Position numbers and translations under genes: made by a program. Shown one piece after another: positions 23,412 to 31,036 of a stretch of DNA of 64,000 nucleotides (position 1 is its first letter; each line of letters opens with the position of its first letter). The notes under the pieces are model-generated. The model was given only the letters and a program-made list of their open reading frames with translations, was not told the DNA's origin and did no database searches. Source of the stretch: Nocardioides sp. 503 (GTDB taxonomy: Bacteria; Actinomycetota; Actinomycetes; Propionibacteriales; Nocardioidaceae); the NCBI RefSeq assembly GCF_004522095.1, contig NZ_SPUI01000008.1, positions 95,860 to 159,859 on the forward strand. Reading direction: 5' to 3'.

Positions 23412-24896
23412 TCAGTGGCGGCGCAGCCCGCAGACCGCCGGACCCTCGATCACCTCGCCGTCGGCGTCGAAGCGCGAGCCGTGCAGCGGGCAGTCCCAGC
23501 TGCGCTCGGCGTCGTTGAAGCGCACGATGCCGCCCAGGTGCGTGCAGACCGCCGAGACCTGAGTGGTCACCCCGTCGAGCGTGGCCTCCGCGGTGGGGAC
23601 GCCGGGGCGGTCGAAGCGCACGCGTCCGGTGCCCTCGGCGGGCGCGCCGGCCGCCGGGCGGAGCGGCCGCAGCCAGCCCCTGGCCATCTCGAAGCCCACC
23701 TCGCCGTTGAACCGCAGGTGGTCGAGCGCGCCGCTGAGCTCGTGCCGGCTCCACGTGTGCATGACGCGGGCCCATTCCATGTGACCGCCCAGGATCTCGC
23801 CGGCGAGGGCCAGCGCCGCCGCGACGCCGTTGGTCATGCCCCACTTGGAGTAGCCGCCGGCGACGTAGAGCCGGTCCTGGTGCGGCACGAGCGGCCCGAC
23901 GTAGGGCAGGGCGTGGGCGGGGACGTAGTCCTGCGCCGACCACGCGTGCGTCTCGCGGAGGCCGGGGTAGTGCTCCGCGGTCCAGCGACGCAGCGTGTCG
24001 AGACGGGTGGACTCCGGGGCCCCGCGTCCGGTGACGTGACCGGCCCCGCCGACGAGCAGGAGGTGGCCGTCCTCGGTGGGGACGTCGCGCAGCGAGCGCG
24101 AGGGGGCGTCGGCCGAGAGGTACATCGCGTCCACGGGCTGGGTGTCGGAGGCGAAGGCAATGCCGTAGGACCGCGCGGGATGCGCCCTGGCGAAGAACCC
24201 GCCTCGGTCGAGGATCGGCATGTTGGTCGCCACCACGAGGCGGTCGGCGGTCATGGTGCCGTGCTCGGTCTCCACGGTGACCCGGTCGTCGGAGCGCACC
24301 TGGAGCACCCGGCTGCCCTCGACGATGCGCACGCCGTGGGCCACCGCCTGCTCGGCGAGTGCCTCGAGCAGCTCCATCGGGTCGAGCTGGAGCTGGTCGT
24401 CGAGCCGGACGCCGCCGGCGGTGGGGAAGGGGAGGTCCAGCTCGTCCTGCCACGTGGCGTCCAGGCCCGCGCGCCTGGCCAGCGTGAGCTCGCGCCGCGC
24501 GGCGGTGCGCCCGCGCTCGCTGTTGGCGTAGGTGACGGCGGGCCGGCGCTGCACCCCGACCCCGTGGTCGTCGCAGAAGCGGGCCACCCAGGCCTGTGCC
24601 TCGGAGTTGGCGACCACGTAGTCGCGCACCACGTCTCCGGAGTGCTTCCTCGCGATCTGCGACAGCTGGGTGCCCTGGAGCAGGCTCACCTTGGCGGTCG
24701 ACCGTCCGGTGGTGCCGTAGCCGACGTGCTCGGCCTCGAGCACCGTGACCGACCGCCCCGCGCGACCGAGGAGCAGAGCCGTGGTGAGGCCGGTGATCCC
24801 GGCCCCGACCACGACGACGTCGGCGTGCCCTTCGACCGGCTCCTGCTCGACGACGCGCTGCGGGTGCCGGTCCTGCCAGAGGGAGACGAGTGCCAT
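23412..24896 (-). CDS. FAD-dependent oxidoreductase with C-terminal Rieske [2Fe-2S] domain
   Basis: A 494-residue two-domain enzyme. It has a DAO-type FAD domain, with the dinucleotide motif VVGAGITGLTTALLLGRAG at about 30-48. A Rieske domain lies at the C-terminus, with cluster ligands in CTHLGG (about 447) and CPLHGS (about 466). This architecture (oxidoreductase plus Rieske) is known in many actinobacteria with no fixed substrate; an amino acid or amine oxidation is plausible. ATG 24896 lies 8 nt after a GGGGAC -10, so the message is probably leaderless. Confidence 0.85.
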   Translation of the reverse strand: MALVSLWQDRHPQRVVEQEPVEGHADVVVVGAGITGLTTALLLGRAGRSVTVLEAEHVGYGTTGRSTAKVSLLQGTQLSQIARKHSGDVVRDYVVANSEAQAWVARFCDDHGVGVQRRPAVTYANSERGRTAARRELTLARRAGLDATWQDELDLPFPTAGGVRLDDQLQLDPMELLEALAEQAVAHGVRIVEGSRVLQVRSDDRVTVETEHGTMTADRLVVATNMPILDRGGFFARAHPARSYGIAFASDTQPVDAMYLSADAPSRSLRDVPTEDGHLLLVGGAGHVTGRGAPESTRLDTLRRWTAEHYPGLRETHAWSAQDYVPAHALPYVGPLVPHQDRLYVAGGYSKWGMTNGVAAALALAGEILGGHMEWARVMHTWSRHELSGALDHLRFNGEVGFEMARGWLRPLRPAAGAPAEGTGRVRFDRPGVPTAEATLDGVTTQVSAVCTHLGGIVRFNDAERSWDCPLHGSRFDADGEVIEGPAVCGLRRH

Positions 24897-24904
24897 GCCT
24901 CCCG

Positions 24905-24929
24905 GTCCCCGCAGCGGACCGAATGATGC
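24905..24929 (-). promoter_or_regulatory. stress-sigma promoter of the Rieske flavoprotein
   Basis: Leftwards: GCAT (24929-24926), 15 nt, GGGGAC (24910-24905), 8 nt, ATG 24896. The fourth base of the -10 is G rather than T or C. Confidence 0.55.
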
Positions 24930-24942
24930 AGCGCGGCCAGGC

Positions 24943-26538
24943 TCAGCGGCGGCGGGGGTCGACCCGGCCGACGCGGGAGTGGAAGAGGGCCGCGCGGGCG
25001 GCGTTCATGCCGGGAGCGCCGTGGACGCCGCCGCCGGGGTGGGCGGAGGCGGAGCCGAGGTAGAGCCCGGCGATGCCGGTCTCCGGTCGCCCCAGCATGC
25101 CCGGCACCGGGCGCAGGAAGAGCTCCTGGTGCACCTGGGAGGTGCCGCCGTTGATGGCGCCGCCGACCAGGTTGGCGTCGCGCTGCTCCATCTCGCGCGG
25201 TCCGAGCACCCGCCGGGCGCGGATGGTGGAGCCGAACCCCGGCGCCAGCCGCTCGATCCGCGCCTGCATCCGGTCGGCGAAGCGCTCGCGGTCCGACTCG
25301 TCCCAGACGCCGCGCACCTCCTCGCCGCCGTCGCGCACGGTGCGCTCCGGCTGGGGCACGTGGGTGTATGCCCACAGGGATTCGGTGCCGGCCGGCGACC
25401 GGGTGGGGTCCGAGGTCGTCATCTGGCCGGCCAGCATGAACGGCGCCGCGGGGATGACCCCGGCGGCCACCTGGCCGAGCGCCTCGGTCATCTGCTCCAC
25501 GGAGTCGGCGACGTGGAAGGTCCCGGGCGCGTACGCCGGCGCGCTGGCCCACGGCACCGGGGCGTCGAGCGCCCAGTCCACCTTGACGGTGCCTGGGTCG
25601 AGCTGGAAGTCCCTCATGCCGCGACGGACCTTGGCGGGCACGTGCTCGTCGGCGACCAGGCCGCCGAACAGGTGGGAGGCGATGACGTCGGCCACGACCG
25701 CCCGTCGCGCCTCGTGGCGGTGGCCGTCGGCGGTGACGACGCCGATCGCCCGCCCGCCCTCGACCAGGACCTCCCGGACCTCGGCGTCGCACACGACCTC
25801 GCCGCCGCGCGACTCCAGCCGGCGCCGCAGCGACGTGGCCAGCATCCCGGCGCCGCCCTCGGGCACGGGGAAGCCGACGGTCTGGCCGAGCATGGTCATC
25901 AGCAGGCCGAAGACCCCCGAGCCCATCGCGTCGAGGGGCAGGTCGGAGTGGCCGGCGTTGCCCGCGAGCAGGAGCCCTGCCGAGGGACCGCCGAAGCCCC
26001 GTCGTCCCATCTCGGTGGCGGGGGTGAGCAGGGTCTTGACGAAGTCGAGCCCGCCGGCCTTGCGGAGCCGGGCGAGCACGCCCACCCCGGCGCGCACGGG
26101 CGGGAAGGGGGAGATCAGGGCCGTCACGAGCTGCTCGCCGATGACGTCCCACACCTCGCAGAGGTCGAGCCAGGCCCGCCCGTCGCCGGGGTGCTGCTCC
26201 TCCATGAGCCGGGCCGTGACCTCGCGGTCGCGGTGCAGCATCGCCCACTGCCCGTCGGGCATCGGGTGCCCCAGGACGGCGGGTGCGTGCCGCCAGGTGA
26301 GGCCGTGCTCCTCGAGACCGAACGAGGCGATGCCCTGCGAGGCCGCGGCGAGCGGGTAGAACGCGCTGAACGTGTCCTGCACGAAGTCGGGGTCGAGCTC
26401 GCGGTCGCTGCGCACCGCGCCTCCGACCTCGGACTGGGCCTCGAGCACGAGGACCGACCAGCCCGCGTCGGCGAGCCGGTTGGCGGCGACCAGCCCGTTG
26501 GGGCCGGCTCCGACGACGATCGCGTCGTGGTGGGTCAC
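24943..26538 (-). CDS. FAD-dependent oxidoreductase of the phytoene desaturase/CrtI-like family
   Basis: A 531-residue flavoprotein. The N-terminal FAD motif is IVVGAGPNGLVAANRLADAG at about 7-26, followed by the glutamate-containing LVLEAQSEVGG. A C-terminal FAD-contacting segment is GLYLGSASAHPGGGVHGAPG near 495. Related enzymes desaturate or isomerise carotenoids and retinoids. No carotenoid genes are nearby, so the substrate is open. GTG 26538 overlaps the stop of the SRPBCC gene (GTGA), making it the last gene of a four-gene operon. Confidence 0.85.
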   Translation of the reverse strand: MTHHDAIVVGAGPNGLVAANRLADAGWSVLVLEAQSEVGGAVRSDRELDPDFVQDTFSAFYPLAAASQGIASFGLEEHGLTWRHAPAVLGHPMPDGQWAMLHRDREVTARLMEEQHPGDGRAWLDLCEVWDVIGEQLVTALISPFPPVRAGVGVLARLRKAGGLDFVKTLLTPATEMGRRGFGGPSAGLLLAGNAGHSDLPLDAMGSGVFGLLMTMLGQTVGFPVPEGGAGMLATSLRRRLESRGGEVVCDAEVREVLVEGGRAIGVVTADGHRHEARRAVVADVIASHLFGGLVADEHVPAKVRRGMRDFQLDPGTVKVDWALDAPVPWASAPAYAPGTFHVADSVEQMTEALGQVAAGVIPAAPFMLAGQMTTSDPTRSPAGTESLWAYTHVPQPERTVRDGGEEVRGVWDESDRERFADRMQARIERLAPGFGSTIRARRVLGPREMEQRDANLVGGAINGGTSQVHQELFLRPVPGMLGRPETGIAGLYLGSASAHPGGGVHGAPGMNAARAALFHSRVGRVDPRRR

Positions 26539-26987
26539 GAACCCACGGCTCCCGCCACCCGGCGCTCGACGACGTAGGCCAGCCGGCGCAGCGTCTCGAC
26601 GTTGCGCCAGCCCAGCAGCGGGTCCTGCACCACCTTGGGCATCAGCACCGCGGGTCCGTTGACGGCGTTCTCCTCGATCACGACGCGGGTCTCGGCGCCG
26701 ACCGGCTCCAGGCGGATCACCACCCTCGCCTCGCCCGTGGGCCAGGCCCGGGCGCGCAGCTTGATCATGCGCAGCGGGCGGCACTCCTCGACCTGCGTGG
26801 AGTCGTCGATCAGCGCCGGCCAGACACCCACCGAGTGGTGCAGCTCGGAGCCGACCTCCGGCCAGGTCTCGTCGACGTCACGTATCCGCGAGGCCCCCAC
26901 CACCCAGAGGGGGTAGAGCCAGCCGTCGCTCAGGACCTCCCAGACCTGCTCGGGCGTCGCCTTCATCACTCGTTCGGTGCTGCTCAT
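26535..26987 (-). CDS. SRPBCC (START-like) family protein
   Basis: A 150-residue single-domain protein of the polyketide-cyclase/SRPBCC fold. It opens with ERVMKATPEQVWEVLSDGWLY, the typical first strand and helix. The fold forms a hydrophobic cavity that binds lipids or aromatic ligands. Overlaps both neighbours by 4 bp. In this operon it may carry or hold the substrate of the two oxidoreductases; this is inference. Confidence 0.82.
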   Translation of the reverse strand: MSSTERVMKATPEQVWEVLSDGWLYPLWVVGASRIRDVDETWPEVGSELHHSVGVWPALIDDSTQVEECRPLRMIKLRARAWPTGEARVVIRLEPVGAETRVVIEENAVNGPAVLMPKVVQDPLLGWRNVETLRRLAYVVERRVAGAVGS

Positions 26988-27940
26988 CGGTCGCTCCTCA
27001 TCGTGGGCAGTACGTCGCGGCCGTAGGCCTCGATCATCTCGCGGTAGTGCGGCCCCATGGTGGCGACGTAGACCTCGTCGAACCCGGCGTCGCGGTACTC
27101 GTGCAGCTGCGCCAGGTGCTCGTCCAGGTCGGGACCAGCCACAGAGCTCTCGGCGATCGCGTCCCGCGTCACCAGGGTCGAGGCCTGCTCGAAGTGGCGC
27201 ACCGAGGGCAGGACCTGGGAGAGCTCTCCCGGCAGGCCGGCGTTGGGCCACAGCCGGTAGGCGATGTCGACGCCCTCCTCACGGGTGTCGGCCCAGGCCA
27301 CCTTGCAGCCGGCCTGGGCGGGCTTCCCGCCGGTGGCGTCCTTGAACCGGGACACCATCTCGGCGTCCGGGTTGGTCGACATGAACCCGTCCGCGAAGCG
27401 CGAGAGATCCTCCACCGCCTTGGGCCCGAAGCCGCTCACGTAGATCGGTGGCGGACTGTCGGGACGGGTGTAGATGCGGGCGTTGCTGACCTCGTAGTGC
27501 CGGCCGCGCGAGGTGACGAAGTCGCCCTCCCACAGCCGCCGGATCAGCGCCACCGCCTCCTCGAGCATCTCCATGCGCACGTCGTACGACGGCCAGGTGT
27601 CGCCGAGCACGTGCTCGTTGAGCGCCTCACCGGTGCCGACCCCGAGCACGAACCGCCCCTCGAGCATCACCGACGCCGTGGCCGCGGCCTGCGCGATCAC
27701 GGCGGGGTGGATGCGGACGGTAGGACAGGTCACCGCCGTGGTGACCGGCAGCGAGGTGGCCTGGGAGATGGCGCCGATGACGCTCCAGACGAACGGGCTC
27801 TGGCCCTGCTCGTCGTTCCAGGGGTGGAAGTGGTCGCTGATCCACAGGGCCTCGAAGCCGGCGCGCTCGGCGGCGACAGCCTGCTCGACCAGCTCGGCGG
27901 GGGTGTACTCCTCGCAGGAGAGGAAGTAGCCGATCTTCAT
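26984..27940 (-). CDS. F420-dependent LLM class oxidoreductase (TIGR03557 type)
   Basis: A 318-residue luciferase-like barrel. The sequence begins MKIGYFLSCEEYTPAELVEQ and contains LWISDHFHPWNDEQGQSPFV and VLGVGTGEALNEHVLGD, the signature of the TIGR03557 F420-dependent family related to F420-dependent glucose-6-phosphate dehydrogenase. It uses reduced or oxidised coenzyme F420 in the cytoplasm; the substrate is unknown. It overlaps the genes on both sides by 4 bp. Confidence 0.88.
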   Translation of the reverse strand: MKIGYFLSCEEYTPAELVEQAVAAERAGFEALWISDHFHPWNDEQGQSPFVWSVIGAISQATSLPVTTAVTCPTVRIHPAVIAQAAATASVMLEGRFVLGVGTGEALNEHVLGDTWPSYDVRMEMLEEAVALIRRLWEGDFVTSRGRHYEVSNARIYTRPDSPPPIYVSGFGPKAVEDLSRFADGFMSTNPDAEMVSRFKDATGGKPAQAGCKVAWADTREEGVDIAYRLWPNAGLPGELSQVLPSVRHFEQASTLVTRDAIAESSVAGPDLDEHLAQLHEYRDAGFDEVYVATMGPHYREMIEAYGRDVLPTMRSDR

Positions 27941-28545
27941 GTCGCGGGGTACTCCTCGTTCTTGAGCAACCGGGCCAGGTGGGCGGCGTTCGCTGCGGCG
28001 GTCTTCGTGGTGGACGCGGTCTTCTCCGGCGTCTCGTCCAGGTCCTGGTAGTCCGTGGCCTGCATGGCCTCGCCGACCCAGTAGGTGCCGGCGTTGGCGG
28101 GGATGCTGAACCCGGTGTCGTTGAGCGCCTGGAGCACCTCGGCCACCGTGTGGTGCGCCCCGTCCTCGTTGCCGACGACCGCGACGATCGCGACCTTGCC
28201 GAACGTCAGCATCCGGCCCTGGTCGTCGGTCTCGCTGATCTCGGCGTCGAGGCGCTCGAGCACCATCTTGCAGACCGACGCGGGCTGACCCATCCAGATG
28301 GGGGTGGCGATGACGAGGATGTCCGCGTCCAGCATCTTGCGACGCAGGACGGGCCACGCGTCCCCGCTGCCCTCGTCGGTGGTGACCCCGAAACTCACCT
28401 GGTGGTCGACGACACGCACGACCTCGCCGGTCACTCCGTGCGAGGACAGGGCGTGGAGCACCTGGGTGCCGAGCAGGGTCGCGCTCGACTCGGCGGGGGA
28501 GGGCTTCAGCGTGCAGGACAGGACGAGCGCTCTCAGGTCGGTCAT
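27937..28545 (-). CDS. NADPH-dependent FMN reductase / flavodoxin-like protein
   Basis: A 202-residue flavodoxin-fold protein. The FMN phosphate loop is in SCTLKPSPAESSATLLG (about 10-26), and ADILVIATPIWMGQPASVCK lies at about 73-92. It would supply reduced flavin or act as a quinone reductase. First gene of the operon that continues with the F420 enzyme, SRPBCC protein and FAD oxidoreductase. ATG 28545 is 9 nt from GGGCAC of a stress-type promoter. Confidence 0.85.
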   Translation of the reverse strand: MTDLRALVLSCTLKPSPAESSATLLGTQVLHALSSHGVTGEVVRVVDHQVSFGVTTDEGSGDAWPVLRRKMLDADILVIATPIWMGQPASVCKMVLERLDAEISETDDQGRMLTFGKVAIVAVVGNEDGAHHTVAEVLQALNDTGFSIPANAGTYWVGEAMQATDYQDLDETPEKTASTTKTAAANAAHLARLLKNEEYPAT

Positions 28546-28554
28546 GCCTCGCCG

Positions 28555-28579
28555 GTGCCCACGCGCGGGGGCCCTATGC
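28555..28579 (-). promoter_or_regulatory. stress-sigma promoter of the four-gene redox operon
   Basis: Leftwards: GCAT (28579-28576), 15 nt, GGGCAC (28560-28555), 9 nt, ATG 28545. Confidence 0.68.
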
Positions 28580-28584
28580 GGGTG

Positions 28585-29430
28585 TCAGGCGCTGGCGCGG
28601 TGGCTGAACGGCTCCAGGTCGTCGCCGATCTCGCTGCGCAGCGTGCCGAGGATCCGGCTGAGCAGGCGCGAGACCTGCATCTGGGTCACGCCCAGGTCGC
28701 GGCCGATCTCCTCCTGCGTGAGGTCGTCGAAGAAGCGAAGGTGCAGCACCCGGCGGTCCCGCTCGGACAGCCGGCGTACGACGGGCGCCAGCGTCATGCG
28801 CGCCTCGCTGGCCGCCGCCTCGCGGTCGGCGCCCGGCAACAGGTCGCCGACGCTCGTGGAGGAGTCGGCGGCGACAGGCTGGTCGAGCGAGGACGGCTGG
28901 AAGGCGCCGAAGGCCTCGAGCGCCTCGCGGTAGTCGTCCTCGCCGATGCCGAGCCGCTCGGTGATCTCGGGGGTCGACGGACTGCGGCCGAGCTCGCCCT
29001 CCAGCGCCTCGATGGCCTGGTTGACACGCCACTGGAGCTCCTGGATCCGGCGTGGCGGGCGCACCGTCCAGCCGCGGTCGCGGAAGTAGCGCAGCAGCTC
29101 GCCGCGGATGGTGGGGACGGCGAAGGTCAGCAGGTCGTTGCGGGTGGCGGGGTCGAAGCGGAACACGGCCTTGGTCAGACCCTCGTAGGCGACCTGCCGC
29201 AGGTCGTCGCGGTCGATGCCTCGGTCGTAGTAGCGCGAGGCCACGGACTCGGCGACGCCGCGGTTGATCACGATGACCTCGTCGAGGATCGCGCGGCTCT
29301 GCACGGGGTCGGCGGACGCGGCGGCGTCGGCGAGCAGCGCGGCGGTCCGCTCGCTCCGCTCGGCGCGGGTCAGGCCCCGGTCTCCGTCGAGGCGTCGTGG
29401 CCCTCGAGGGCCTCTGAGTGCGGTAGTCAT
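28585..29430 (-). CDS. RNA polymerase sigma factor of the SigB/SigF/SigG type (sigma factor 2)
   Basis: A 281-residue sigma factor. Region 2 contains NDLLTFAVPTIRGELLRYFR, followed by the bridge WTVRPPRRIQELQ. Region 4 contains LTQEEIGRDLGVTQMQVSRLL. It is a paralogue of sigma factor 1, sharing the PPRRIQE bridge and GVTQM recognition helix, but with a longer N-terminus. ATG 29430 is preceded by GGAGG at good distance; the frame extending to 29466 is rejected. The last gene of the redox operon upstream in sequence is separated by its own promoter. Two palindromic operators lie upstream. Confidence 0.93.
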   Translation of the reverse strand: MTTALRGPRGPRRLDGDRGLTRAERSERTAALLADAAASADPVQSRAILDEVIVINRGVAESVASRYYDRGIDRDDLRQVAYEGLTKAVFRFDPATRNDLLTFAVPTIRGELLRYFRDRGWTVRPPRRIQELQWRVNQAIEALEGELGRSPSTPEITERLGIGEDDYREALEAFGAFQPSSLDQPVAADSSTSVGDLLPGADREAAASEARMTLAPVVRRLSERDRRVLHLRFFDDLTQEEIGRDLGVTQMQVSRLLSRILGTLRSEIGDDLEPFSHRASA

Positions 29431-29505
29431 CAAGCGCCTCCATCCCGAGATGAGGCAGCTCCTCATCCGGTTTCGACGCTAGGGGCGGTGTTTGCGGGAC
29501 CCTCA

Positions 29506-29519
29506 CACCCCAAGGGGTG
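29506..29519. promoter_or_regulatory. palindromic operator upstream of sigma factor 2 (proximal)
   Basis: CACCCCAAGGGGTG, centred 82 bp upstream of the sigma start codon, in the divergent interval shared with the iron redox gene. Confidence 0.55.
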
Positions 29520-29543
29520 CTGGCGCGTCCTCAAGCACAGAAT

Positions 29544-29557
29544 CACCCCGAGGGGTG
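29544..29557. promoter_or_regulatory. palindromic operator upstream of sigma factor 2 (distal)
   Basis: CACCCCGAGGGGTG, 38 bp from the proximal site. It lies about 64 bp upstream of the predicted start of the divergent iron redox transcript, so it could serve both directions. Confidence 0.55.
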
Positions 29558-29579
29558 GCGGTTTCGCAGAGTTCACCCG

Positions 29580-29605
29580 GATTGATGAATCCGAGCCGCG
29601 GGTAC
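29580..29605 (+). promoter_or_regulatory. stress-sigma promoter of the iron redox and CDGSH genes
   Basis: GATT (29580-29583), 16 nt, GGGTAC (29600-29605), 9 nt, ATG 29615. Confidence 0.7.
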
Positions 29606-29614
29606 CTCAGAGGC

Positions 29615-30577
29615 ATGATGCTTCCGAAGCCGCGCGGCCCCCTGAGCGCCGCGGTGTTCGAGTCGATCCGGGCGATCCCCGCCGAGCCGGTGGCCCGGAC
29701 GCACCCGGAGGCCGACGGTCCCGAGGACGCCGCCGTGACGCTGTGGGCGCTCTACGAGCTCGCCTACCGCGGCTTCGACGAGGTCGACGAGACCGCCGAG
29801 TGGGACCCCGACCTGCTGGCCGTGCGGCGCAGGCTGGAGATCGAGCTGGAGGGCCGGCTGCGCGCGCGCTGGGAGGCCTACCGCAGCGACCACGAGCGCC
29901 ACGACGACTTCGGCGAGGACCTGTTCGCGTTCATCGCCGCCCACGACGGCCGCTCGCTCGCGCGCTTCGTGCAGACCGACGCCGACGAGCAGCAGGTGCT
30001 CGACCTGCTGCGGATGAAGTCGGTCTACCACCTCAAGGAGTCCGACCCCACCGCGTGGGTCGTACCGCGGCTGCCGACCGCGTCGAAGGCGGCACTCATG
30101 GAGCTCCAGTACGACGAGTACGGCTCGGGCGACCCCAACCGCGTGCACGCGCACCTGTTCGCACGCGGGCTGGAGGCCGTCGGCCTCCGCACCGAGTACG
30201 GCGCCTACCTCGACGACGTGCCGCTGGAGATCCTCGAGCAGAACAACACGATGTCGCTGATGGGCCTGCACCGTCGGCTCCGCGGCGCCGCGCTCGGCCA
30301 CCTGGCGGCGTTCGAGGCGACCAGCTCGCTGCCGTCGCGTCAGCTGTCGCAGGGCCTGCAACGGCTCGGCATGGCACCGGAGATGTCGGCCTACTACGAC
30401 GAGCACGTCGAGGCCGACGCGGTGCACGAGCAGCTGGCCGTGCGTGCGATCTGCGGCGAGCTCGTCGCGGTCGAGCCCGAGGTGACCGACGACGTCTACT
30501 TCGGCGCCTACACGTGCCTGGACCTCGAGGACCGGCTCGCGGAGCTCCTGCTCGAGCGCTGGGGGGTGGCGTCGTGA
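29615..30577 (+). CDS. iron-containing redox enzyme family protein (heme-oxygenase-like fold)
   Basis: A 320-residue protein of the family annotated as iron-containing redox enzymes, with a heme-oxygenase-like helical domain in the C-terminal two thirds. Candidate iron ligands lie in MELQYDEYGSGDPNRVHAHLF (about 163-183) and in the helix holding YYDEHVEADAVHEQLAV (about 260-276). Members bind one or two irons and carry out oxidative chemistry. ATG 29615 (followed by a second ATG) lies 9 nt from the -10, predicting a leaderless transcript. It overlaps the CDGSH gene by 4 bp (GTGA), a common pairing for this family. Confidence 0.82.
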   Translation: MMLPKPRGPLSAAVFESIRAIPAEPVARTHPEADGPEDAAVTLWALYELAYRGFDEVDETAEWDPDLLAVRRRLEIELEGRLRARWEAYRSDHERHDDFGEDLFAFIAAHDGRSLARFVQTDADEQQVLDLLRMKSVYHLKESDPTAWVVPRLPTASKAALMELQYDEYGSGDPNRVHAHLFARGLEAVGLRTEYGAYLDDVPLEILEQNNTMSLMGLHRRLRGAALGHLAAFEATSSLPSRQLSQGLQRLGMAPEMSAYYDEHVEADAVHEQLAVRAICGELVAVEPEVTDDVYFGAYTCLDLEDRLAELLLERWGVAS

Positions 30578-30789
30578 GCGACGTCCCGACCTACGAGCAC
30601 CCGGACGTCGTGCTGTGCCCGGGCGGCCCGATGCTGCTGCGCGGCAAGCACGTCATCGAGGACTCCTCGGGGCAGCTGCACGAGACCACCCGCCGGGTCA
30701 CGGCGCTGTGTCGCTGCGACAAGTCGGCACGCAAGCCGTGGTGCGACGGGACTCACAAGCTGCTCCCGGAGAAGCTGACCCCGTCCTGA
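30574..30789 (+). CDS. CDGSH iron-sulfur domain protein
   Basis: A 71-residue protein. The C-terminal CRCDKSARKPWCDGTHKLL carries the three cysteines and one histidine of a CDGSH-type [2Fe-2S] cluster (C-x-C, C, H), with T in place of the usual S. GTG 30574 overlaps the stop of the iron redox gene, so the two are coupled. It probably passes electrons to that enzyme. Confidence 0.88.
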   Translation: MSDVPTYEHPDVVLCPGGPMLLRGKHVIEDSSGQLHETTRRVTALCRCDKSARKPWCDGTHKLLPEKLTPS

Positions 30790-30808
30790 GGGGTGCCGGT
30801 CTGACGGC

Positions 30809-30988
30809 TCAGTCGTCGTCGGTCCTGCCGGGGATCAGGTCGAGGTCGTCCTCGCCGCGCCGCTCGGCGCGGTTGACCTGCTCCTCGGGGTCGACCTCGA
30901 GGCGCTCCTCGGCGTCGGCGGGGTTGATGCCCTCCTCGGCGGGGACGCCGCCCAGGTCGATCGGTCGGTCTTCGCTACGGGGACTCAT
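30809..30988 (-). CDS. 59-residue acidic protein
   Basis: A very acidic, probably disordered peptide starting MSPRSEDRPIDLGG and ending DLIPGRTDDD. No known domain. ATG 30988 is 8 nt from GGGTAC of a stress-type promoter, and the frame sits in isolation, which supports a real gene. Function unknown. Confidence 0.65.
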   Translation of the reverse strand: MSPRSEDRPIDLGGVPAEEGINPADAEERLEVDPEEQVNRAERRGEDDLDLIPGRTDDD

Positions 30989-30996
30989 GCTCGGCG

Positions 30997-31022
30997 GTAC
31001 CCGTGCCCGGGCCCGCACATGC
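30997..31022 (-). promoter_or_regulatory. stress-sigma promoter of the 59-residue protein
   Basis: Leftwards: GCAT (31022-31019), 16 nt, GGGTAC (31002-30997), 8 nt, ATG 30988. It lies back to back with the -10 (TAGATT 31025-31030) of the divergent hydrolase. Confidence 0.72.
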
Positions 31023-31036
31023 CTTAGATTGCGCCC

